NCBI GenBank assembly: GCA_018242565.1
Contig: JAFEBR010000747.1
Span: forward strand, 1 to 39,444
Origin: Planctomycetota bacterium
GTDB taxonomy: Bacteria; Planctomycetota; Planctomycetia; Planctomycetales; Planctomycetaceae
Reading direction: 5' to 3'
Length of the DNA: 39,444 nucleotides
The position numbers and the translations under genes were made by a program. Shown here piece by piece: positions 17,510-26,690 of this stretch. The stretch's first letter is position 1; each line of letters starts with the position of its first letter. The notes beneath the pieces are model-generated. The model was not told the origin of the DNA, searched no databases, and saw only the letters and a program-made list of their open reading frames with translations.

Positions 17510-19377
17510 GTCTGCGAATACTCCGGGGAACTCGTCAGGTGAAATTCAGACTTTGTCTGGGGCAGGTCGGTGCCAGGTCGGTCTGTTTGCGGGCATTCCA
17601 GGCGTCCCAGAATGCGTTCGGCCTGAGCATAGGCCAGCCAGCGGAAGAACAGTGTCCAGCCGGCATACCAGGTGAAGTTCAGAATCATGGCCACCCAGGG
17701 GAGATTCGAATAGTAATGCCATTCGTTGGATTCGTTGAGGGCCACGATCGAAGCGGGTGACAACAGGTTGCAGAAAAACCACGGACTGGAAAACGGTGGG
17801 CGGAACAGGATCTCGATAGGCAGCATCACAAAAATCAACGGTCCGATACAGAATCCCAGGATGGTCGCCAGCGACGTGGCGATCGCCCGAGCCTGCGTTT
17901 TCATTCGCAGGCCGATGTAGAACGACAGCCAGGCCAACAGCGGGAGGTAGACCGCAATCGACAACAGCGAACAGGTGAGGTAAACGGCGAGGTCAAAGTC
18001 CACGGGATGGTAGCCCAGCCATTGGGCGCGGGGGTCGGGCATGTGCCAGCGCATCGCGGCAGAAAAACCGAAGAGCGTCACGAAGGGAATGGCCATGACG
18101 GCTACCAGCCGCCAGACCGAGCGGATTTTCTGGCGAATCACTTCATGCGCCGTCAGGGGGGTCGAGGCCAGCACATCCAGAGTCTGGTGTGATCGCTCTC
18201 CGGCGATCAGGCTTGCGGCCTGCACCGAAATCACCAGAATCGCCACGATCCAGACAACCAGCAATAACAACAGCGACCATTCGAAATCAGTGGTGGCGAA
18301 CATCAACATGACGCACAGGGCCGTCATCGGCAGCTCGACCCCCATGAACAACCGGGCCAGATAACGTGTCTGCCCCAGCGATCTCTTGGCCGTTTCCCGC
18401 CAGGCCACGGGCTCCGTATCCGGAAGTCCTGATTCCGTCCCTCCCAGAACGATGCCGCGTGTCATAGGGTTATTGTTCCAGCGTGCAAATACCTGATCCA
18501 GCCGCTGAAAGAATCTCAAGAGAAAATTGCGAGGTTGTACGAAAGCCCGCTTCAGCAGGAACACTCGTGCCAGAATCAGACAGATACCGCACTGAAACAG
18601 GACCAGCACGCTATGGATCGCAACGGGCCAGTAGCTCGTCGTCAGCCCTGTTTCGGTCGCCGAAACAAACTGGCCCAGGCCGAACAGTGGCATCTGGAAT
18701 TCGGCCAGCAGTTCCATACGTGAGGTGGGAAAGGACGCCAACTGATTGATGTCGAAGCCGGTGATAGTCCACAGCAGCAACCATCCGAGTGGCGGGCCCA
18801 GAAACATTACGAGGGTCAGCAGATAAGTCGCAATGAAGGCCGCCACACTGGTGCGGCAGTACGCCGAGCAGCACAAGGCCAGCGCCCCCATCTGCAGGAC
18901 GGCCAGCGTCAGCAGCCAGACCCCCAGAGCGAGTGACGGCAAAGTCAGGCCACCCAGAGTATAAGAAAATGCCAGCAGGGGGAGCGACAGCAGCAGGAAA
19001 TACAGCATCGGAATGACCCGACTGGCCAGCTTTTCGAACAGGATCGTCCACGGTCCCAGGCGGGTCAAGAACAGCAATTGCAGCGAGGCCCGTTCTTTTT
19101 CATGCGTGATGACTCCCGATGTCATCGCCGGCATGAAAAAGTAGATGCCCATAAACTGCAGGCAGCAGAGCATGACAAACAGTTCGCGGCCTTTGCCCAG
19201 CGTGGCCAGCGGGCTCGTGATTCCGGCCGTGAGGGTTTCGTAGAACAGCAGATAGGCCGTGAAGAACAGCAGTGAAGCGTAAACCGTTCGGATGATAAAT
19301 GTGCGTCGACGAGCCGACTGCTCGAGCAGTTCTTTCGCCAGCAGCGGCAGACCGAACTGGTTTAACACGCGTGGCAT
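17506..19377 (-). CDS. ABC-2 type transporter permease, internally duplicated (tandem copy 2)
   Basis: Integral membrane protein of 623 aa. The frame is open to 19611, but the ATG at 19377 aligns with the N-termini of the two sister permeases and removes a hydrophilic leader that lacks their similarity. First coupling motif THEKERASLQLLFLTRLG (about 91-108), second GERSHQTLDVLASTPLT (about 393-409), with PVAWRETAKRSLGQ at about 323-336 marking the second half. Hydrophobic segments surround both motifs. The stop overlaps the next start by ATGA, while 73 bp separate it from the preceding copy. Whether the three copies assemble together or serve different substrates with one ATPase cannot be told from sequence. 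Confidence 0.83.
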   Translation of the reverse strand: MPRVLNQFGLPLLAKELLEQSARRRTFIIRTVYASLLFFTAYLLFYETLTAGITSPLATLGKGRELFVMLCCLQFMGIYFFMPAMTSGVITHEKERASLQLLFLTRLGPWTILFEKLASRVIPMLYFLLLSLPLLAFSYTLGGLTLPSLALGVWLLTLAVLQMGALALCCSAYCRTSVAAFIATYLLTLVMFLGPPLGWLLLWTITGFDINQLASFPTSRMELLAEFQMPLFGLGQFVSATETGLTTSYWPVAIHSVLVLFQCGICLILARVFLLKRAFVQPRNFLLRFFQRLDQVFARWNNNPMTRGIVLGGTESGLPDTEPVAWRETAKRSLGQTRYLARLFMGVELPMTALCVMLMFATTDFEWSLLLLLVVWIVAILVISVQAASLIAGERSHQTLDVLASTPLTAHEVIRQKIRSVWRLVAVMAIPFVTLFGFSAAMRWHMPDPRAQWLGYHPVDFDLAVYLTCSLLSIAVYLPLLAWLSFYIGLRMKTQARAIATSLATILGFCIGPLIFVMLPIEILFRPPFSSPWFFCNLLSPASIVALNESNEWHYYSNLPWVAMILNFTWYAGWTLFFRWLAYAQAERILGRLECPQTDRPGTDLPQTKSEFHLTSSPEYSQT

Positions 19378-19450
19378 CGTGCAGGTAACTCGTTTCGTGA
19401 GGCAGGTCACGACGTGACAGGCCAGCTGTCGACCGTCGTGGCCGGGAACT

Positions 19451-21400
19451 TCAAGGGGCGGCTGATTCCTCGGGCGAATCGGCCAACGGTTCGGGCTGTC
19501 CCTCGGGGGCCAGGGCGAGATCTCCTCGGCGCTCCCCGTTTTCCAGGCGGCCCAGAGAACGATCAATGTGGGACCGGCACAGGTGTCGAACGGCCACCAG
19601 GCAGAGTCCATAGAACGTGAAGTTGAGACTGATGATCAGCCAGGACGGAATCGACCACTCGCGGTACAGGTTCACTTCGTTGACGAACACGATGGTCGCC
19701 GGGCTCAGCAGGGTCGACAGTTCCAGGATGACCTCTCGATCGGGATTACGGCCCGGACCATCCAGGATGATGGCGAGGGGCAGCGAAACCAGGATTAAGG
19801 GGGCAATACACCAGGCGACGACGGCTCCCATGGCACCGATGATGGCCCGTGCTTGAGTCCGCAGTCGCAAGCCGACATAAAACGACACCCAGGCCACCAA
19901 AGGTAAAAATATGGCCATCGAGAGCAACTGGCAGACGAGATACATGCCCGGCTCGAATTTTTCGAACGGGGAGCCTCGATTCGAATACACGACGACCGAA
20001 AGCCGCCAGGCTTTGTACACGAAGATGGTCAGAAAGGGCACAGCCAGCACCAGAATCAGGCGCCACACGCCCACCATTTTTTCGGTCAGGATTTCGCGGC
20101 CCGTCATGGGCGTCGTACAGAGGACATCGAGCGTCTGGTGCGAGCGTTCTCCGGCGATCAGATTTGAGGATTTCACGGAGACCACCAGGATGGCGATCAG
20201 CCACAGCATGCCATGCATGGGGATGCTCACCATTTCGACGAGGTCGTCGATGGAATAGCGTCGCGCATAAATCTCGGCCAGTGCCAACAAGCCACAGACG
20301 GCAATGGTGGGCAGTTCGACAATCAGGAACACACGTTTCAGTCCCGACCAGTTTCCCAGCCAGTGTTTTTCCGTTTCCCGCCAGACGATCGGCCGGTCTT
20401 TGGGCAGGTGTTCATCGTCCGAATGCTGCAGTTCGACGGTTTCGGGACCGAATTCCAGGGGGGTCGCCTCGACGCGCCGACTACGAAAGCGCGGGAGTGA
20501 CGTCGACAGCAGGCCCCGCGCCGGCACAAAGGCGCGGCTGACGAGAAAGCGTTTGGCCAAGGCCAGAAAACCCGCACTCAAACCCAGATTGATGACCGCA
20601 TGGGTCGTGATCGCCACGGTTCCAAAAAAACCGGGCAATTGCGACTGAATGAAATACAACGGCAGCCCGAAACAGGGAAAGACACAGAAATACATTATGC
20701 CGATGGAACCCGGGCCGGCCATACCCCGGAAAATCTGGTCCGGACTGATATCCAGCAGATAGCCAACAATCAGCATCAGCATGAATAGAAAATAAGGACC
20801 GAAATACAGCACAAACATCAACACGTACGACATGACGAACGCGACGACGGTTGAGCGGAAAAAGGCCGACCACATGACGGCGATCGAGCCCGTCTGAATG
20901 ACCGCGACCACCAGCATGAAGACGGCGCTCCAGAGCATCTGCCGCGTGACGCCGCCCAGCACGTAAGCAATGGCCAGTGCCGGCAATGACAAAAGCAGGA
21001 ACCCCAGCATGGGCACAATGCGGCTGAGCAGTTTCTCAAACACAATGGTCCATGGACCCAGGCGTGTCAGAAACAAAAGCTGCAGGCTGTCGCGTTCTTT
21101 TTCCTGGGTAATGACGCTGCAGGTGATCGCCGGCATGAACAGGTAGATGCCGATGAACTGGACCACGACGAGCGTCAACAGGATCTTCTCACCCTGGCCC
21201 AGCACGGCCAGCGGGCTGCGCGAAGTCGCCGAGAATATCTCGAAGAAGAACAGAAACGTAATCAGGAACAGGATGGTCGCGTAGACCACGCGCAAAACGT
21301 AGGTTCGCTTCCGGGCCGACTGCTCGGTCAACTCTTTGGACAACAGCGGCAGACCGCCGTCGCGCAGGGCCTGAACGATTTTCTGGAAGAAGCGGCGCAT
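19451..21400 (-). CDS. ABC-2 type transporter permease, internally duplicated (tandem copy 1)
   Basis: Integral membrane protein of 649 aa, first of the three tandem paralogues and nearest the ATPase gene. ATG 21400 gives MRRFFQKIV and then GLPLLSKELTEQSARKRTY, aligning with the sister proteins; a TTG at 21466 would add 22 residues. First coupling motif TQEKERDSLQLLFLTRLG (about 98-115), second GERSHQTLDVLCTTPMT in the second half, and PIVWRETEKHWLGN marking that half's start. It is slightly longer than the others because of a charged insert between the halves (around VEATPLEFGPETVELQ). The C-terminal tail is Glu/Pro-rich and probably cytoplasmic. Distance to the ATPase stop is 88 bp. Confidence 0.83.
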   Translation of the reverse strand: MRRFFQKIVQALRDGGLPLLSKELTEQSARKRTYVLRVVYATILFLITFLFFFEIFSATSRSPLAVLGQGEKILLTLVVVQFIGIYLFMPAITCSVITQEKERDSLQLLFLTRLGPWTIVFEKLLSRIVPMLGFLLLSLPALAIAYVLGGVTRQMLWSAVFMLVVAVIQTGSIAVMWSAFFRSTVVAFVMSYVLMFVLYFGPYFLFMLMLIVGYLLDISPDQIFRGMAGPGSIGIMYFCVFPCFGLPLYFIQSQLPGFFGTVAITTHAVINLGLSAGFLALAKRFLVSRAFVPARGLLSTSLPRFRSRRVEATPLEFGPETVELQHSDDEHLPKDRPIVWRETEKHWLGNWSGLKRVFLIVELPTIAVCGLLALAEIYARRYSIDDLVEMVSIPMHGMLWLIAILVVSVKSSNLIAGERSHQTLDVLCTTPMTGREILTEKMVGVWRLILVLAVPFLTIFVYKAWRLSVVVYSNRGSPFEKFEPGMYLVCQLLSMAIFLPLVAWVSFYVGLRLRTQARAIIGAMGAVVAWCIAPLILVSLPLAIILDGPGRNPDREVILELSTLLSPATIVFVNEVNLYREWSIPSWLIISLNFTFYGLCLVAVRHLCRSHIDRSLGRLENGERRGDLALAPEGQPEPLADSPEESAAP

Positions 21401-21488
21401 GGAACCCGGGGGGTGAACTGCAGGTGAGATCGAAACCGCGCTGGTTTCGTGAAGCTTCAAACGCAAATCGAGTGTCTGGCAGATGCCG

Positions 21489-22421
21489 TCAGGCGGTCTT
21501 GCCTTCCGTGAGTTTCATGAAGGCCGTTTCCATATCCATGGCCTCGGGCTGGAACATGCGAATGCGTGCCCCGGCCGCCACGAGATGTCCGTGCAGATCT
21601 TCAATTGACGTCTGGTCTTCGTGCAGACGGATCGCGAGGCGATCCACCTGTTCTTCCACTGAGTTGACACCGGGGACCGATTTCAGCCGGGCGACGAGTT
21701 CCGCGGACATGTCGACGACCTGCACATGCACGATGCGCAGCAGGCCCAGATGACGGTAAATGTCAGTCACCGAACCCTGGGCCACCATCTTACCGGCTTC
21801 GACAATGCCAATGCGTGTACACAGTTGCGACAACTCGTGCAGAATATGGCTGGAAATGAGAATGGTCTTACCCATTTCCTTGAGCGCTTTCAGGAGTTCC
21901 CGCATTTCGATGCGGGCACGCGGATCCAGCCCCGAAGCCGGTTCGTCCAGGAGCAGCAGGTCCGGGTCGTGCAGCAGCACGCGCGCCAGCGACAGACGCT
22001 GTTTCATACCACGCGAGAGGGCATCGACCGGAGCGTGCAGTTTGTGGCTGAGGTCGGTCAGTTCCAACACGTCGGTGATGATTGGTTTACGCCGGCTTCT
22101 GTCGATGCGGTAAGCCGCTGCGAAGAAATGCAGGTATTCCTCGACCGTCAGATCTTCATAGACTCCGAAGAAGTCTGGTACGTAACCGATTTTCTCTCGC
22201 ACGGCCTGCGGGTTGTACAGGACGTCGCGCCCAGTCACTTTGACTTTGCCCGTGAAATCGCGCAACAGGGTGGCCAGGACCTTGATCGTTGATGACTTTC
22301 CGGCGCCGTTGGGACCGATGAATCCGAAGACCTCCCCCCGCGGGATCTGCAGTGAAATGCCGCGTACGGCGGCCAGTTGTCCATAACGGACCCACAGGTT
22401 TTCGACATCGACGACAAGCAT
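21489..22421 (-). CDS. ABC-2 transporter ATP-binding protein (first module)
   Basis: Cytoplasmic ATPase, 310 aa, predicted to energise the tandem ABC-2 permeases downstream. Walker A GPNGAGKS (36-43), signature ALSRGMKQRLSLARVLL, Walker B LLLLDEPASGLDP, H-loop LISSHIL. As in its paralogue at 12417-13382, the Q-loop reads VPDFFGVY, with Asp83 in place of Gln. A C-terminal domain of about 90 residues follows the core. The ATG at 22421 abuts the stop of the 772-aa gene with no gap, so translation is probably coupled. Only one ATPase gene serves three permease genes here. Confidence 0.92.
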   Translation of the reverse strand: MLVVDVENLWVRYGQLAAVRGISLQIPRGEVFGFIGPNGAGKSSTIKVLATLLRDFTGKVKVTGRDVLYNPQAVREKIGYVPDFFGVYEDLTVEEYLHFFAAAYRIDRSRRKPIITDVLELTDLSHKLHAPVDALSRGMKQRLSLARVLLHDPDLLLLDEPASGLDPRARIEMRELLKALKEMGKTILISSHILHELSQLCTRIGIVEAGKMVAQGSVTDIYRHLGLLRIVHVQVVDMSAELVARLKSVPGVNSVEEQVDRLAIRLHEDQTSIEDLHGHLVAAGARIRMFQPEAMDMETAFMKLTEGKTA

Positions 22422-24740
22422 TTATTCACCTTTATGATAGAGTTTGCGGTAGATGTCGACGTCGTCGCGGTCCGCGACGCCAATGACCAGCAGCCACTGA
22501 TCGGGATCGGATGGATCGGCCAGCGACAGGTCTTCGAAGTCCCGGCCGCCGTTCGGCGACGACTGGGAACCCACGGAAAACAGCCCGCCGTGCGGGGCCA
22601 TGCTGATGTCATCGAGAAAACTGGGACGGTTCGGATTTGAATATCCCAGGTACATCCGTTGGGCCGAGATGGGGGAACCGTTGGCATCGACGCCATAGAC
22701 ATCTTCGGCTTGCAGAAAGTCAAAGTTCCTTTGGAGTAAGGCACGCTTTCCGTTGTGATAGATCGCGACATGGGTCTGTGCCCCGAAGAACTGGCTGATG
22801 TCGTTCAGCAGCGTTTGCCGTCCGGGATCCTGCGGGTTGTTGGCCATGTCGTCCGGACGATACGTGGCGGAGTCCGCGTATTTGTTCCAGTCGAACTGGG
22901 GCCCGGCTGGTTCGGTCTCGGTGTTGGCTTTGGAGCGGGGAATGGTGAACCGACGGTTGAGTTGCGGCGTCCACTGTGAGATGAACTGGGTCACGGCATA
23001 TTGCCCCGGAATGCGACCTGTATATCGGGCCATCTGCAGGTTGAGGGGGCGTTCGGCCTGCCCCTGCATCCGCCGGATCTGGGTGTTCTGCCAGAAAGCA
23101 GAACTGAACCGTTGCAGATTCATGTCGGCAAACAGTTCCCGATTCAGTTGTGTGGTCACATCGCGCTCGGAACCCTGAAACAGGACTTCAAAACGGTTGA
23201 GTCTCGCGACCTGGTTGTCGACGCCCATGTCCTGGATCGTGAATGTCCGCCGACGGTCGGTGACCTGCATATACCATTCTGCGAGCCAGACCGTGAATAA
23301 CGTGACGGCGATGGTGACAAAGGGAAATGTGAACCAGGTCCACTTCCGGCGCCTGATCGCACCCAGGGCCAGCCAATCGGTGGGGCCGATCAGGATCACG
23401 TAACCGAACAGGATCAGGCCAATCAGAGACAACGGGACAATCTTCAGCCCCTCGGGCATCAGCCGGGCCACTAATTGATCGCCCGACCGCAAAGGCAAGG
23501 TCGCCAGGGGCATCGCGGTCGGACGTAGCTTGTCATATTCGTCGATATCGGCGGGATTGAATCCGTAGGGTTGACCGGGAGTCGGCGGATTGCCGGCCGC
23601 GGCCGGATCGGCCGCCGGTTTTTTGACCGCCAGCTGAAACTGACCCGTAGCCAGGAACTCATCGCGACGATCGCGCCGCATTTTCCAGAGGTATCCGGCC
23701 GCTTGTCGCAACTCGGTCACCCGAGTGTCTGAAAGGTCGGCCAAGGTTCCCCGAAAGATGGCGACGCGTCCCAGCCCAAAGTGTTTCAGCAGCACGCCGG
23801 GGGCCTCGGCGTCGTACGCATTGCCGGTCAGGCGCCCCGCAGCATCGAGTACAAACCGGGGTTGATCGGGCGGGGCTTGCGCGATCTGGTTGAGAGCGGC
23901 CACATGGTAGTCTTTCAGGACGGCCGTTCCGGGGATCGCACAGAAGCTGCCTCCCGCAGCCACCCAGTCGAGCAGGGCGCGAAGCTGACGTTCGCGCAAG
24001 TCGGCAAAGGCTTCCGCGGCTGTTACGACCATGTCGAAGCCGCAATACCCCAGGGGGTCTTCGGGCAATTCGGCTGTGGCGATGCGTGCGGGAAAGGTCG
24101 TGATCGTGCGGTCTTCGTCGTTGGTGTTCCAGCTTTCCATGCGGAGCTGGTCCAGCAACTTGCTGGCTCCGGGGGGCAGAGAGCTCGACCAGGCGTCACA
24201 AAACGCCACGATGTGGCGCCGCTGAAACTGTTTGATGGAACCATTGGGAATGCCGATACGCCAGGCTCCGATCGATTTGCCATCAACCAGCAGATGGATT
24301 TGGCATTCCGGAGTATCGAAATGTCCCTGGGGATCGATCGGCGGCAGAACTGTGCGAATGAGTTGAGAGCCGGGAGTGATGATGACTCCGTCGACAATGC
24401 CGGTAATCGGTGTATCGCCGTCGAACAAGCCCACCGACAATTGTCCGGTAATGGGAGTCGGAGCTTCGGACTCGACCCGCCAGACGAATGTCATGGGGGC
24501 ATTGGTGCGGATGGGGGGCGATTGGGACGACAGGTCGAGCTTGACCTGTGAGCTCTGGGCCACAGCCCAGGGGCACACGCCGAGCGTCAAGATCAGCGCC
24601 CAGAACACACTGGCCAGGTGCCTCTTCAACGCGGGACGGACCAGGCGGGTGGCAGTCAAAGTCTGCCGGGTGCAGCGGCGGACAAGAGGCCGGTGCCAGC
24701 CTGCGGGGGCCCCGGGTTGGAAACGCAGAAACAGGGACAT
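22422..24740 (-). CDS. Large secreted/membrane protein of ABC-2 module, amidotransferase-like segment, unknown function
   Basis: Not assigned to a named family; 772 aa. A long basic N-region is followed by a hydrophobic core and a probable signal cleavage after AVA (about residue 61). The extracytoplasmic part includes a beta-sandwich-like region (65-170) and, around 235-335, a stretch with RALLDWVAAGGSFCAIPG and FGLGRVAIFRGT that resembles the class-I glutamine-amidotransferase-like fold common in planctomycete membrane proteins; no catalytic Cys-His pair is evident. Two membrane segments lie at about 433-452 and 468-489, with IGPTDWLALGAIRRRKWTW between them. About 280 residues follow, rich in Asn, Gln and Pro. 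Layout and gene position match the 647-aa protein of the second module. It lies 54 bp after the BatA-like gene. Function is inferred only as an accessory to the exporter. Confidence 0.72.
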   Translation of the reverse strand: MSLFLRFQPGAPAGWHRPLVRRCTRQTLTATRLVRPALKRHLASVFWALILTLGVCPWAVAQSSQVKLDLSSQSPPIRTNAPMTFVWRVESEAPTPITGQLSVGLFDGDTPITGIVDGVIITPGSQLIRTVLPPIDPQGHFDTPECQIHLLVDGKSIGAWRIGIPNGSIKQFQRRHIVAFCDAWSSSLPPGASKLLDQLRMESWNTNDEDRTITTFPARIATAELPEDPLGYCGFDMVVTAAEAFADLRERQLRALLDWVAAGGSFCAIPGTAVLKDYHVAALNQIAQAPPDQPRFVLDAAGRLTGNAYDAEAPGVLLKHFGLGRVAIFRGTLADLSDTRVTELRQAAGYLWKMRRDRRDEFLATGQFQLAVKKPAADPAAAGNPPTPGQPYGFNPADIDEYDKLRPTAMPLATLPLRSGDQLVARLMPEGLKIVPLSLIGLILFGYVILIGPTDWLALGAIRRRKWTWFTFPFVTIAVTLFTVWLAEWYMQVTDRRRTFTIQDMGVDNQVARLNRFEVLFQGSERDVTTQLNRELFADMNLQRFSSAFWQNTQIRRMQGQAERPLNLQMARYTGRIPGQYAVTQFISQWTPQLNRRFTIPRSKANTETEPAGPQFDWNKYADSATYRPDDMANNPQDPGRQTLLNDISQFFGAQTHVAIYHNGKRALLQRNFDFLQAEDVYGVDANGSPISAQRMYLGYSNPNRPSFLDDISMAPHGGLFSVGSQSSPNGGRDFEDLSLADPSDPDQWLLVIGVADRDDVDIYRKLYHKGE

Positions 24741-24794
24741 GGAACCTCGATCAGTAGAGCCCGACTCACTGCGAATCGGCAGGACGATATCTGG

Positions 24795-26690
24795 TCAGGT
24801 GGCCAGAATGCCTCCGGGACGACGCTGAAAATACCACCATTCCGCCAAGAGTAAGACAAACCCCACGACCGCGAACCAATGCCAGATCGGTCGATCGCTT
24901 TTGAGTAACGTCGACGCGGCGCCGACTTTCAGTTCGCGAAACTGCAACTGGTCAACGGTGCCCAGCGAAGATTCTGCGACCGACAGCAGGCTGACCCCGA
25001 CCGAGGCCAGTTCCGTTCCGCCATCCCGGATGGAGTATCGGCCATTGAGCGGGGCCGAGATGCCGGACAGGGTTCCGTCCACGCTGGATCGCACCTTCGA
25101 CACATTGCCATCAGGTCCCTGCACCTGGTACTCCTTCTCGGGCTGCAAATGCAGCGGAGGGAGAATTCCGGTCTGGTTCGCAATGACTTCCGACAACCCG
25201 GCTCGCTGCTGGGCGAGTTGCACGGAGTTTGAAACCAGAATCGGAAATCCCACGCGAAACGGCAGCGTGGAATGATCGGTATGGAACAGGAAATAATAGA
25301 GCGCCCGCTCGCCCGCTTCTTTGCGGACCAGCAGCGGGCCCGACCGGCCCTGTATCAGGATCTCGTATCCCAGTTCTTCAAAATCGCGATCGCGCACTCC
25401 CTCCAGCGAGACGGGACGATCGGCCAATTGCAGGTCCGTCAGCAGGACATGCTGCAGCAACGGGGCGTTTCGCTGCCAGTCAATCACTTGTCCCACGGCA
25501 TCATCGACGCGGATCAGTTTGGACAAATCATCAGGAACGACACCGATAAAAATAAACGTCTCGGCTTCCAGGTCCAGGTCGGTCTTGGAATCGGTCAGGA
25601 CCAGATCGTAGCTGGCAGCTTTGGAGTCGTCGTCGTCAGAGGGGTACAGCAGGACGTCTTTGATTCCCCGCAGGGCGTGCCGGTACGATTCCAGTTCGGT
25701 CGCGCAATACACCGCCAGAGGTCGGCCCGCCGGCAGGTCGAGCGATGCGACGTTGTCCATGGCGAGGGCATCAAAATCCAGGGGTTTCAATTGAACTTCC
25801 AGGCGTCGGGCGCCCTCGCCTTCGATCGGGAAGACGATTCGTTGCGATTGCCCTGGAGTCAATGAGATCGATTCACTGACCGGATCGCGCCCCGCGGTCT
25901 GCAAAATGACCTCGGCGTTGATCGGCGTTTCGTCGGTATCGCTCTCGCCTTTCGAGCCTTCGATGCGGACAAACACATCCCAGCGGTCGTTGACCCGTCG
26001 GGCGTTGACCGCCGTGATTCCAATGTTGCGACCGGCCGGATCGAGTTTCTGGTAGTTGAGCTGAAACGGGAGTTCAAAATCTATTTCCGGCGGAACATTG
26101 CCGTCGGTGTACAGAACGGCCGTCTCGATGGGAAAGGTGCGGGCCAGCGCCTGCGTCATTCGCAGGGCGTCATCGAGTCGACTGCTGACCTGCGACACCT
26201 GTACCTGCTCGAGGGCATCTCGCAATACCCGCTGATTGTCGGTGAAGTCGGTCAACTGACGGGCGGTTGACGAGACAGAGATCAGGCACAGTCGCTGTTC
26301 AGGCAGCAGGTTATCGATCAGTCGGCGAATTTCTTCTTTCGCCAGATCGAGGCGCGATTTTCCGCCATGGTCGACGGCGGCCATGCTGGCCGAGGTGTCG
26401 ATGAGGACCGGCAGATACTTGGCCCGGTCGGCCCCGCTGGGGAAAAAGGGCTGCATGGCGGCAACCACCAGGCAGAACAGCAGCAGCAGTTGCAGCAGCA
26501 ACAGCAGGTTGCGTTTGAATTTTTGAAACGGTGAGTTGACCCGCTGGTCGTTCAACACGCTGCGCCACAGCGCCAGCGAGGGAATGACATGCCGGGGCCG
26601 CTTCAACTTCAGGAAGTAGAAGATGATCAGTGGGATGAACAGCAGAAACAGCCAGGCCCATTGGCTGGCGATAAACGGCCACCAGGTCAT
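24795..26690 (-). CDS. BatA-like membrane protein with von Willebrand factor A domain
   Basis: Membrane-anchored VWA protein, 631 aa. The N-terminus matches the BatA domain: a first membrane segment (about 9-27), a cytoplasmic LKLKRPRHVIPSLALW stretch, and a second segment (about 61-80). The VWA domain follows at once with a full MIDAS, DTSASM (Asp98, Ser100, Ser102), and VLYTDGN further on. A long extracytoplasmic part leads to a C-terminal membrane segment (IWHWFAVVGFVLLLAEWW). BatA-type proteins work with MoxR ATPases and DUF58 proteins; the precise task is not established. ATG 26690 overlaps the DUF58 stop (ATGA), which decides between it and an in-frame GTG at 26699. The MoxR-DUF58-BatA order is the classical one. 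Confidence 0.87.
   Translation of the reverse strand: MTWWPFIASQWAWLFLLFIPLIIFYFLKLKRPRHVIPSLALWRSVLNDQRVNSPFQKFKRNLLLLLQLLLLFCLVVAAMQPFFPSGADRAKYLPVLIDTSASMAAVDHGGKSRLDLAKEEIRRLIDNLLPEQRLCLISVSSTARQLTDFTDNQRVLRDALEQVQVSQVSSRLDDALRMTQALARTFPIETAVLYTDGNVPPEIDFELPFQLNYQKLDPAGRNIGITAVNARRVNDRWDVFVRIEGSKGESDTDETPINAEVILQTAGRDPVSESISLTPGQSQRIVFPIEGEGARRLEVQLKPLDFDALAMDNVASLDLPAGRPLAVYCATELESYRHALRGIKDVLLYPSDDDDSKAASYDLVLTDSKTDLDLEAETFIFIGVVPDDLSKLIRVDDAVGQVIDWQRNAPLLQHVLLTDLQLADRPVSLEGVRDRDFEELGYEILIQGRSGPLLVRKEAGERALYYFLFHTDHSTLPFRVGFPILVSNSVQLAQQRAGLSEVIANQTGILPPLHLQPEKEYQVQGPDGNVSKVRSSVDGTLSGISAPLNGRYSIRDGGTELASVGVSLLSVAESSLGTVDQLQFRELKVGAASTLLKSDRPIWHWFAVVGFVLLLAEWWYFQRRPGGILAT

Noticed and set aside
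19378-19611. N-terminal extension of the second tandem permease
   Set aside because: The 78 extra codons do not match the sister permeases and overlap the end of the previous gene; ATG 19377 aligns with the family N-terminus.
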